Part shown: in pieces, positions 5,211 to 11,950 of the stretch
Layout: every line of letters begins with the position of its first letter
How positions within the stretch are numbered: position 1 is the first letter of the stretch
Source of the DNA: an uncultured Bacilli bacterium
GTDB taxonomy: Bacteria; Bacillota_I; Bacilli_A; RFN20; CAG-288
DNA: 11,950 nucleotides
Reading direction: 5' to 3'
NCBI GenBank assembly: GCA_934700375.1
Contig: CAKUXT010000041.1
Coordinates: forward strand, 1 to 11,950
Notes under the pieces: generated by a model
The model's input: only the letters and a program-made list of their open reading frames with translations
Databases searched by the model: none
What the model was told of the DNA's origin: nothing
Made by a program: the position numbers and the translations under genes

Positions 5211-6535
5211 TTGATGATTCGCTGATAAGCGTAGAAAGAATTCTTTTTGTATCTTTTCAGATTGTCTTTGTAGTCTATATAGACTAGACCGAATCTTTTA
5301 CTCTCTCCCCATTCCCACTCGAAGTTATCGAACAAGGACCAATAATAGTATCCTCTGATATCGATTCCCTCTTTGATGCAGTGTTTTACTTCGTGAAGAT
5401 ATTTTCTTAGATACTGGCATCTTTCTTTATCGTGTACTGCCTTATCTTTCAAAAGCCTATCATGATAACAGCCTCCGTTTTCAGTGATGATAATCGGGGC
5501 TTTGTAACGATTATAGAGGTATTTGCATCCGTAATAGATTGATTTTTCTCTTCTCAACAACCAAGGAAGATCTGTTTTTTCTGATTCTGTTTTCTTTTCG
5601 TAAATGACAGTCTTTTCCTCTTTGTTTTTTCTGTAATAGGTTCCTGTATAAATGTTCAGGCAGAGATAATCAGGCTTGGATTTTCTGATGAGCTCCATAT
5701 CTCCTTTCTGTATGATTTCGGATGTTTCAATCTTCTTTGAGTACTCTTCTGGATAAGAACCGAGGTATAAGGGATCTGAATAGATGGAAAGCGTATAGAA
5801 CTCTTCTTTGGTGTTCGGAACAGTAAAGAGAATATTGGATAACTCTTTTTCCATATTCTCTTTTTCTCTTCCGTAAGGAAGCGGAACGTTGAAGGTGTTG
5901 ACAAAGGAAACCGTACAATTGGGATTGTCTTTTTTCAGTATCTGATAGGCGTGACTATGGCAAAGCAAAACGTTGTGTGCGGCTTTTGCCATTGTGATAT
6001 AGTCACAGTCGATCTTCGGAGCCTGACCTCTTTTCTGGTAGCCTATTCCGATAAAGCATTGCGGTTCATTGAAAGTGATCCAGTCTTTTACTCTTGGGGA
6101 TAGTTTCTTCGATAGGACTTCGACGTAATGGATGAAGTCGGTGATGATAGAGCGGTTTGCGAAACCTCCCTTTTTCATCAGAACCGAAGGAAGATCCCAA
6201 TGGAATATCGTGATGACAGGATTCATGCCGTCTTTGATGATTTCATTGACCAAGTCAGAGTAGAAGTCAAGCCCTTTTTCATTGACAGAACCATCGTCTT
6301 TGATGACTCTTGGCCAAGAGATGGAAAAACGGAAATCCTGAATGCCGAGCTCTTTTGCGTATTGAAGATCTTCTTTGTAACGATGATAGAAGTCGATTGC
6401 GATATTTCCATCTGTCTTATCTTTGATGTTTCCTTTGACCAAACAAAAATCGTCCCAGATACAGGAATCCCTTCCTGATCTGTCTCCTTCGACCTGATAA
6501 GACGAGATTCCTGTTCCGAAACGAAATTGATTCAT
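5201..6535 (-). CDS. GH1 family beta-glucosidase, cytoplasmic
   Basis: This 444-residue enzyme is a full-length glycoside hydrolase family 1 (beta/alpha)8 barrel, a retaining enzyme that hydrolyses terminal beta-glucosides. The N-terminal signature FRFGTGISSYQVEG is at residues 4-17, the acid/base glutamate is E157 in TFNEP, the nucleophile is E352 in ITENGG, and the late signature WSLFDNFEW is at 399-407. E406 sits where non-phosphorylated-substrate enzymes carry Glu; the Ser-Lys-Tyr phosphate site of 6-phospho-beta-glucosidases is not seen. This fits ABC rather than PTS import. There is no signal peptide. The usual GY before RFG is GE here (G410-E411), a small departure. AAAGGA lies about seven bases before the ATG, and the gene starts two bases after the MalG-like permease stop, so it is the last gene of the operon. 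It probably takes beta-glucosides not handled by the phosphorylase; exact linkage preference cannot be read from sequence. Confidence 0.92.
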   Translation of the reverse strand: MNQFRFGTGISSYQVEGDRSGRDSCIWDDFCLVKGNIKDKTDGNIAIDFYHRYKEDLQYAKELGIQDFRFSISWPRVIKDDGSVNEKGLDFYSDLVNEIIKDGMNPVITIFHWDLPSVLMKKGGFANRSIITDFIHYVEVLSKKLSPRVKDWITFNEPQCFIGIGYQKRGQAPKIDCDYITMAKAAHNVLLCHSHAYQILKKDNPNCTVSFVNTFNVPLPYGREKENMEKELSNILFTVPNTKEEFYTLSIYSDPLYLGSYPEEYSKKIETSEIIQKGDMELIRKSKPDYLCLNIYTGTYYRKNKEEKTVIYEKKTESEKTDLPWLLRREKSIYYGCKYLYNRYKAPIIITENGGCYHDRLLKDKAVHDKERCQYLRKYLHEVKHCIKEGIDIRGYYYWSLFDNFEWEWGESKRFGLVYIDYKDNLKRYKKNSFYAYQRIIKKK

Positions 6536-6537
6536 GT

Positions 6538-7419
6538 TTATCCTTTCACAGAACCAGAGGTGAGGTTCTTGATAATTGCTTTAGAGAAAATGAGATAGAC
6601 GACAACAACAGGCAGAACTGCTAAAGTCATCAACATATAGATTTTGCCTTTATCGAATGTTTCAGGGTTGTCTGCGCTGAGCTGAGCAATCAATAAAGGG
6701 AGTGTCTTCAGCTCATCCTTCTCAATCAACATACTCGGTGCGAAATAGTTGTTCCAGTTGGCGACATAGGCGAAGATGAACTGAATGGCGAGGGCTGGTT
6801 TGATGATAGGAAGAACAATCTTATGGAAGATTCCGATTTCGCTTGTTCCGTCAACTCGGGCAGCCTCGACGACTTCATAAGGAAGGATGGATTCAAGGTA
6901 TTGTTTCATGAAGAAGTAAGTGACAGGAGAGGCGATAGCGGGGAGAATAAGAATAGCGTAGTTGTTTGTAAGGCTGTTCTGAATGCAGAACATGACAAGG
7001 CCCATTGCGGAAATCTGAGTCGGAATCATCATGATGGAGATGATGAAGGTTTCGATGAATTTTCTTCCGCGGAAACGATAGATATGTGTGGCATAGGCAG
7101 TCAATGCGGAGAAGTAGACAGTCAGTACTGCATTGGCCAAAGCCAATATGATAGAGTTGATGACTGCATGAGTCAGAGGAAGATTGGAATCAGTGAAGAG
7201 GTTCTTTAAGTTGGTGAAGAAGCTATTTCCGAACCACCAGCTGAATCCCTTCATAATCTCCGCGTTAGAACGAGAGCAATTGACAAGAAGGACATAGAAG
7301 GGGAAAAGACAGAGGAGAGTCAAGAAAATCAAAACGATGTAGACGACGATGCGATAGATGGTAAGACCAACCTTCTGATTGGTCATTTTTTCGCTGTTCA
7401 ATGATCTTGTATCAGTCAT
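6538..7419 (-). CDS. Carbohydrate ABC transporter permease, MalG type (CUT1)
   Basis: This 293-residue inner-membrane protein is the second permease of a CUT1 sugar importer. About six transmembrane helices are visible (near 21-46, 84-107, 121-146, 153-170, 207-222 and 260-280). The cytoplasmic EAA loop that docks on the ATPase is at E185-A-A-R-V-D-G191, followed by KIVLPIIKPAL. The early LFPFYVLL motif after helix one and the short C-terminal tail are typical of MalG-like subunits. GGAGG lies eight bases before the ATG, and the first eight bases overlap the end of the MalF-like gene, indicating coupled translation. It should form a heterodimer with that protein and carry cellobiose or short beta-glucan oligosaccharides, judging from the flanking enzymes. 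Confidence 0.93.
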   Translation of the reverse strand: MTDTRSLNSEKMTNQKVGLTIYRIVVYIVLIFLTLLCLFPFYVLLVNCSRSNAEIMKGFSWWFGNSFFTNLKNLFTDSNLPLTHAVINSIILALANAVLTVYFSALTAYATHIYRFRGRKFIETFIISIMMIPTQISAMGLVMFCIQNSLTNNYAILILPAIASPVTYFFMKQYLESILPYEVVEAARVDGTSEIGIFHKIVLPIIKPALAIQFIFAYVANWNNYFAPSMLIEKDELKTLPLLIAQLSADNPETFDKGKIYMLMTLAVLPVVVVYLIFSKAIIKNLTSGSVKG

Positions 7420-8533
7420 GGTTTTTTACCTCCATAACGGCTTTGTTATCTTCTTTCGCCAACCATCTCATACGTTTCTGGTAGGCCTTCTTTTCCTGTT
7501 TGATGGCATTGTAGTTAGGAACCAATGTCTTGAAGATGATAATAGAGAGAATACCGGTGAAGATGAAGATGATGACAGAGACAGCACCGCCTAAGCCGTA
7601 GTTTCTAGAGACGGTGATCAGCTTATAAAGATACATCATCAGTGTTGTTGCACACATATCCGGACCGCCATTGGCGTTTGTGAAGATCTGTGCAGCATCG
7701 AATAACTGGATGCCACCGATGAGAGAGGTAATCAGAACATAGACGAAAATCGGCATCAGAAGAGGCATTGTAATCTTCCAGAATGTGCGCATGGATGAAC
7801 TTCCATCCAATCTTGCAGATTCAAAGATGCTTTCATCGATTCCCATGATTCCTGACATAAGAAGAATGGAAGTATTACCAAACCACATCAGCCAGTTGAT
7901 GAAGGAAATGATGACTCTTACCCAGGTCTTGGACTCTAAGAAATAAATCGTATCTTTTCCGAATGCGGAAGCTAGAATCTGATTGACTGGTCCGTTGTTG
8001 GAGAAGAACATCAAAAAGAGCATACCGAATGCACTAGCCATGACAAGATTAGGCATATACATGATGGCCTTGAAGAATCCGGACATCTTCAACTTCAGTC
8101 TGGAATCGGTGAACCAGATAGCGAGAAGGAGAGAGACAATGATCTGCGGGATGAACCCGATGATCCAGATCAGCATTGTGTTTCCGAAAAACTTCCAGAA
8201 TGTCGTGTCTTTTAAAAGCGTTGCATAGTTTTTAAACCCAATGAATGTAGGGCCGATGATTTTCAGACCGCTTTTATAGTATTCGAAGAAGGAATAATAG
8301 ATTGTAGATAACAAGGGAAGAAGATTGAAGATGATGAATATAAGGAAGAACGGAACAAGGAAGAAATATCCATATTTTCCATAAGAGACCATATGGTGCA
8401 TTTTTCTCTGTCCCTGTGGATTCTTCTTGATGGATGAAGCTATTTTCTTTTTCAGCCTTCCGTACCAGTTGAGGCTTTCATCGTTGCTGACGAAGTCATC
8501 GCTTTCAAACGCTGTATTGTTTTCGTTATCCAT
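7412..8533 (-). CDS. Carbohydrate ABC transporter permease, MalF type (CUT1)
   Basis: This 373-residue partner permease has six predicted membrane helices (near 55-80, 119-141, 155-177, 205-228, 258-275 and 316-335). The EAA loop reads ESARLDG at 238-244, followed by the family's KITMPLLMP. A GGP...TLMMYLY stretch (289-303) before the last helix is usual in CUT1 MalF-like proteins. It differs from common members (about 290-310 aa) by a hydrophilic N-terminal tail of about 52 residues, acidic at first then Lys/Arg rich, and a charged tail of about 35 residues after the last helix. The start is supported by AGGAGGT about five bases before the ATG. The ATPase gene ends nine bases upstream. The solute-binding protein that would deliver substrate to this pair is absent from the window. 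Confidence 0.93.
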   Translation of the reverse strand: MDNENNTAFESDDFVSNDESLNWYGRLKKKIASSIKKNPQGQRKMHHMVSYGKYGYFFLVPFFLIFIIFNLLPLLSTIYYSFFEYYKSGLKIIGPTFIGFKNYATLLKDTTFWKFFGNTMLIWIIGFIPQIIVSLLLAIWFTDSRLKLKMSGFFKAIMYMPNLVMASAFGMLFLMFFSNNGPVNQILASAFGKDTIYFLESKTWVRVIISFINWLMWFGNTSILLMSGIMGIDESIFESARLDGSSSMRTFWKITMPLLMPIFVYVLITSLIGGIQLFDAAQIFTNANGGPDMCATTLMMYLYKLITVSRNYGLGGAVSVIIFIFTGILSIIIFKTLVPNYNAIKQEKKAYQKRMRWLAKEDNKAVMEVKNHD

Positions 8534-8542
8534 GATGACCTC

Positions 8543-9784
8543 CTAAAAGATAGCTTCTTCGTTTTCGGGGTTGAATAAGTGAATTTTGCCAGGGTTGAGA
8601 TTGATTTTGACACTATCGCCGCTGTTTATTGCTTTTTCGCTGTTGAATTTGCAGACCATATCGATTCCGCCGAAATTGGTATGGAGATAGTATTCGTTTC
8701 CTAATAATTCAGCAAGCACGACTTTGATATCGAAGGTGGCATCAGGATATAAGGAATCATGCTCTCCGCCAGCCGGGTGAATGTTTTCCGGTCTTAAACC
8801 GATAATGACATCATGCGGGATTGTTTTTCCGTCTGTAAGAGAATTAGGAAGATGTATTGTTTCTCCTGTTTCAAAAGTGATTGAACCGTTTTCGTAGGTT
8901 CCTTTGAAGAAGTTCATGCTAGGTGAACCGATGAATCCAGCGACGAATTTATTGACAGGATGATTGAAGACTTCCAAAGGTGTACCGATCTGCTGTACAT
9001 AACCATCTTTCATGATGACGATTCTTGTGGCCATTGTCATCGCTTCAGTCTGGTCGTGTGTGACATAGATGGTTGTCGCATTGAGCTTGTTATGCAGCGA
9101 GACGATTTCGCTTCTCATCTGAACACGGAGCTTGGCATCGAGGTTAGAAAGAGGTTCATCCATCAATAAGACTTTGGCATGACGGACAATTGCTCTTCCT
9201 AAGGCGACTCTCTGTCTTTGACCGCCAGAGAGTGCTTTCGGTTTTCTGTCGAGCAAGGATTCAATCTGAAGAATCTTTGCAGCGTGAGTGACTCTTCTGT
9301 CGATCTCTTTTCTGCTCAGATGCATGATCTTCAGCGGGTAAGCCATGTTTTCATAGACGGTCATATGAGGATAGAGCGCATAGGACTGGAAGACCATGGC
9401 GATGCCACGGTCTTTCGGTGCGATATCGTTCATATAATCTCCGTCGATGAAGAGATTTCCGCCTGAGATGTCTTCAAGACCGGCGACCATTCTCAATGTT
9501 GTGGATTTTCCGCAGCCGGAAGGACCGACAAAGACGATGAATTCATGCTGTTTGATATCGATGGAAAAGTCGTGTACGGCATGAAATCCGTTGTCATAGA
9601 TCTTGTTGATTCTCTGTAAGGAGACATACACCCCTTCTGGTGCAATCTTCGAATCGGCATCATCTCTTTCTTTGACTTCTTTCTGCAGTCTCTTCCCTAA
9701 TTCTTTGGCTTCTTTTTCTGCTTTCTTCTTATCGAGGTAGCGTGTGAAAAAGTTCGTCTTCTTCTCTTCTTGCGTTTCATTCAT
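8543..9784 (-). CDS. Sugar ABC transporter ATPase, MalK/MsmX/UgpC type, with N-terminal extension
   Basis: This 413-residue ATPase energises the sugar importer. All nucleotide-binding motifs are intact: Walker A GPSGCGKST (87-95), Q-loop Q133 in VFQSYALYPHM, signature LSGGQRQR (185-192), Walker B VLLMDE (205-210), D-loop SNLD (213-216) and switch H243. A C-terminal MalK-type regulatory region with TOBE folds runs from about 290 to 405 (GLRPENIHP is the usual marker). Family members normally begin just before the VSLQRINKIY-like strand and are 360-375 aa. Here about 50 extra residues come first, mostly Lys/Glu with coiled-coil character. The ATG at 9782-9784 has AGGAGG eight bases upstream, and no other in-frame Met occurs before residue 99, so the extension is probably real. 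Proteins like this often get the name UgpC, but the neighbours point to beta-glucosides rather than glycerol 3-phosphate. The gene follows the GH94 stop by 12 bases. Confidence 0.93.
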   Translation of the reverse strand: MNETQEEKKTNFFTRYLDKKKAEKEAKELGKRLQKEVKERDDADSKIAPEGVYVSLQRINKIYDNGFHAVHDFSIDIKQHEFIVFVGPSGCGKSTTLRMVAGLEDISGGNLFIDGDYMNDIAPKDRGIAMVFQSYALYPHMTVYENMAYPLKIMHLSRKEIDRRVTHAAKILQIESLLDRKPKALSGGQRQRVALGRAIVRHAKVLLMDEPLSNLDAKLRVQMRSEIVSLHNKLNATTIYVTHDQTEAMTMATRIVIMKDGYVQQIGTPLEVFNHPVNKFVAGFIGSPSMNFFKGTYENGSITFETGETIHLPNSLTDGKTIPHDVIIGLRPENIHPAGGEHDSLYPDATFDIKVVLAELLGNEYYLHTNFGGIDMVCKFNSEKAINSGDSVKINLNPGKIHLFNPENEEAIF

Positions 9785-9796
9785 AACCTTTTCCTC

Positions 9797-11950
9797 CTAG
9801 AAGGTCATTTCAACATCGTACGTTTCATTATTGTCTAATCGAATTAAATTGCTGTTTTGAATGTGTCCGTTGACTTTGATTGTCTCTTTTCCGATGGTGT
9901 TGTCGATATGGATGTTGAAGGTCTTTCCACGGAACTTTCTTGTGATTTCAACAGACTTGAATTCTTTGCTGAGGGAAGGGGTGATCCTGAGTCCGTCAAG
10001 CTCAGGAACGATTCCTAATATACCTTCGCTCAGTGCGACAAATGACCAAGAAGCACTTCCGGTCAGCCAAGAGTTCTTGGCTCTTCCGTAATTGGGATTG
10101 GATCTTCCTGCAATCATCTGTGAATAGATATAGGGTTCTGTCTGATGTATCTCTGATTTGTCTTCGATGAAGGCAGGAGCATTTCTCTTATAGAGGTCAA
10201 ACGCTTCTTCTTTCATTCCTTCTTCGCATAAGGCCAAAGTCAGCCAAGGGTTATTGTGGTTGAAAACAGATCCGTTTTCTTTTGTTCCCTCCGGATAGGA
10301 AGAAATCTCACCGAGTTCTACATGATAGGTGGAATAAGGGGGATAGAGGATTTCGCATCCATAATCGTTGAGGAGATATTTTAAGGAGCTCTTTACCGCT
10401 TCTTTTCCTAAGCCTTTGTCTTTTCCGATTCTGGCTAGTGTACAGAATCCTTGAGGCTCAATATAGATTTTACCTTCTTCGCATCTTGAAGAACCGACTT
10501 CATGAGAGAATGCATCATAGGCTCTGATGAAGTATTTGCCTTCGTAGTCAAAGCCGTCTTTGATTGTGCACTCTTCGATTTCATCGGCTGCCTTTTTAAT
10601 TATATCAGCATTGGCGTTGTCATTGATATGTCTAGCCAGTTCTACGAATTCTCTTCCGTATTTGACAAACATACCGGCGATGAAGACGCTCTCTGCTTTA
10701 TGGGTATCATTGTTTTCGACTGTCTGGAAGGATTCACCATCTGTTGTGGAGAAGCAGTTGAGATTGAGGCAGTCATTCCAGTCGGCTCTTCCGATGAGCG
10801 GGAGTCCGTGAGGACCGCGATGCGTGATGGTGTAATTCAATGAAATCAACAGATGATCGTATAAAGATTTCTCTGTTCCTTCTTCGTTGTTGAAGGGGAC
10901 CTGTTCATCGAGAATAGTATAGTCTCCTGTCTCTTTGATATAGGAGATTGTTGCACCGACTAACCATAACGGATCATCATTGAAACCGGAACCGATATCT
11001 GCATTTCCGCGTTTTGTAAGTGGCTGATACTGGTGATACGTCGAACCATCTTTAAACTGAATAGACGCGATGTCTATAATTCTTTCTCTTGCTCTCTCCG
11101 GAATTAAATGTACAAATCCAAGTAAATCCTGACAGGAATCTCTGAATCCCATTCCACGTCCTGTTCCTGTTTCGAAGTAGGAAGCAGAACGGCTCATCAT
11201 ATAGGTGATCATACACTGATACTGGTTCCAGATGTTGGCCATTCTATCAAATTCAGGAATGTTGGTTTTGATCTGGAATGTCTTCAATAATGTGTTCCAA
11301 TAGTCCTTCAGTTCATCAAGTGCCTGATCGACATTGTTGACATCATTGTATTTTTCCATCAGCTCCAAGGCTTTGTTCTTGTTGATGATGCCTTTTTCAA
11401 TGAACTTTTCATTCACATCATTTTCAACATAGCCTAACATGAAGATAACAGTTGTTTCTTCACCAGGCTTTAATGTGATATCAAGACGATGGGAACCGAT
11501 AGGATAACAATCAGAGACGATGGAATTGAAGGAGGTTCCTTCTTCGATTGCTTTAGGATCATCGAATCCGTTTTCCATACCTAAGAAGATGTTTCTGTCT
11601 GTATCGAATCCATCATGTTTTCTGGAAACATGGAAGAAACAATAATGATTGCGTCTTTCACGATATTCTGTTTTGTGATAAATCGTGGTGTCATCAACTT
11701 CGACTTCGGCCAAATTAAGATTTCTCTGATAGTTATTGGCATCATCGACTGCATTGTATAAACAGAATTCGACAACACCATATAAAGAGAATTTCTTTTC
11801 TTTGTCGGATTTGTTCTTGAATGTGATCTTATTGATTTCACAATTGTCATTGACAGGAACAAATGCAGTAAGTGTTGCAGAAAGGGAATCTTTTTCTGCT
11901 TCGAAGATAGAATAATTCAATCCGTGTCTGCAACGATAGAAGTCCAAATC
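9797..11950 (-). CDS. cbp: Cellobiose phosphorylase (GH94), 5' end beyond window
   Basis: About 717 C-terminal residues of a GH94 inverting phosphorylase are visible. It converts cellobiose and phosphate to alpha-glucose 1-phosphate and glucose in the cytoplasm. The frame is open to the right edge. An in-frame TTG at 11945-11947 is not a start, since it lies inside the conserved core. Counting from that codon, the beta-sandwich domain holds CRHGLNYSIFEAEKD and YHKTEYRERRNH. The (alpha/alpha)6 barrel holds RGMGFRD (R264, D270), GRADWNDCLNLNCFS with general acid D392, and GTKENGSVFNHNNPW with a phosphate-site His at 564. Spacing of these residues matches, from memory, R362, D368, W488 and D490 of Cellvibrio (Cellulomonas) gilvus cellobiose phosphorylase with an offset of 98. 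That implies about 90-100 missing residues and a normal total near 815. The strong match favours cellobiose over cellodextrin or chitobiose. It is the first visible gene of the operon. Confidence 0.9.
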   Translation of the reverse strand, partial: DLDFYRCRHGLNYSIFEAEKDSLSATLTAFVPVNDNCEINKITFKNKSDKEKKFSLYGVVEFCLYNAVDDANNYQRNLNLAEVEVDDTTIYHKTEYRERRNHYCFFHVSRKHDGFDTDRNIFLGMENGFDDPKAIEEGTSFNSIVSDCYPIGSHRLDITLKPGEETTVIFMLGYVENDVNEKFIEKGIINKNKALELMEKYNDVNNVDQALDELKDYWNTLLKTFQIKTNIPEFDRMANIWNQYQCMITYMMSRSASYFETGTGRGMGFRDSCQDLLGFVHLIPERARERIIDIASIQFKDGSTYHQYQPLTKRGNADIGSGFNDDPLWLVGATISYIKETGDYTILDEQVPFNNEEGTEKSLYDHLLISLNYTITHRGPHGLPLIGRADWNDCLNLNCFSTTDGESFQTVENNDTHKAESVFIAGMFVKYGREFVELARHINDNANADIIKKAADEIEECTIKDGFDYEGKYFIRAYDAFSHEVGSSRCEEGKIYIEPQGFCTLARIGKDKGLGKEAVKSSLKYLLNDYGCEILYPPYSTYHVELGEISSYPEGTKENGSVFNHNNPWLTLALCEEGMKEEAFDLYKRNAPAFIEDKSEIHQTEPYIYSQMIAGRSNPNYGRAKNSWLTGSASWSFVALSEGILGIVPELDGLRITPSLSKEFKSVEITRKFRGKTFNIHIDNTIGKETIKVNGHIQNSNLIRLDNNETYDVEMTF

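Noticed and set aside
5967..5974. AAAACGTT inside the GH1 gene, similar to the regulator's operator
   Set aside because: It is an incomplete match in coding sequence far from any promoter, and an eight-base word like this is expected by chance.
10502..10843. Overlapping plus-strand frames opposite the GH94 gene
   Set aside because: They are antisense to a strongly conserved catalytic region and have no ribosome site or domain.
11945..11947. TTG as a start codon of the GH94 gene
   Set aside because: The open frame continues to the window edge, and the following residues belong to the conserved beta-sandwich domain, about 100 residues into the known family.

Overview
The window looks like the chromosome of a low-to-mid GC Bacillota, most likely an anaerobic gut Erysipelotrichia or Clostridia. 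This rests on strong AGGAGG-type ribosome sites, close head-to-tail gene packing, CCA-encoding tRNA, TetR and LacI regulators of Bacillota type, and a cellobiose ABC/phosphorylase operon of the kind common in gut fermenters. The taxonomic placement is inference. No mobile elements, CRISPR arrays, rRNA or phage genes are visible, and there is no gene-free stretch over 300 bases.

Region 1 (1-3426): the end of an unrecognised plus-strand gene runs into a terminator hairpin that also serves the minus-strand pair behind it. That pair encodes two extended-type short-chain dehydrogenase/reductases (SDRs) with NAD(P)-binding motifs, separated by one base and clearly one operon. A divergent TetR-type regulator lies upstream. 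The shared intergenic region holds a perfect 15-bp palindrome sitting exactly in the 17-bp spacer of a good promoter for the SDR operon, plus a second related inverted repeat in the regulator's leader. This is a self-contained small-molecule-responsive module of unknown substrate. The distal SDR is unusually long (512 aa) with a CxxC-bearing C-terminal domain, and the proximal SDR has YxxxR where YxxxK is usual.

Region 2 (3400-4037): a small two-helix membrane protein of unknown function and a tRNA-Arg(TCG), both on the minus strand.

Region 3 (4126-11950): a beta-glucoside/cello-oligosaccharide locus. A plus-strand LacI-type regulator with its own promoter and a CG-centred operator-like site converges on a minus-strand operon. 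In transcription order the operon reads cellobiose phosphorylase (GH94, 5' end beyond the right edge), MalK/MsmX-type ABC ATPase, MalF-type permease, MalG-type permease, and GH1 beta-glucosidase. The inferred job is import of cellobiose or short cello-oligosaccharides, then cytoplasmic phosphorolysis to glucose 1-phosphate plus glucose and hydrolysis of other beta-glucosides by GH1. The solute-binding protein and the operon promoter are not in the window and are probably upstream, past 11950. The two transcription units end in one shared hairpin that contains both stop codons.

The most interesting unexplained material is the TetR/two-SDR module. The carbohydrate operon is of a known type, with minor oddities: a ~50-residue charged N-terminal extension on the ATPase and a regulator mRNA that seems to have a very short leader without a ribosome-binding site.
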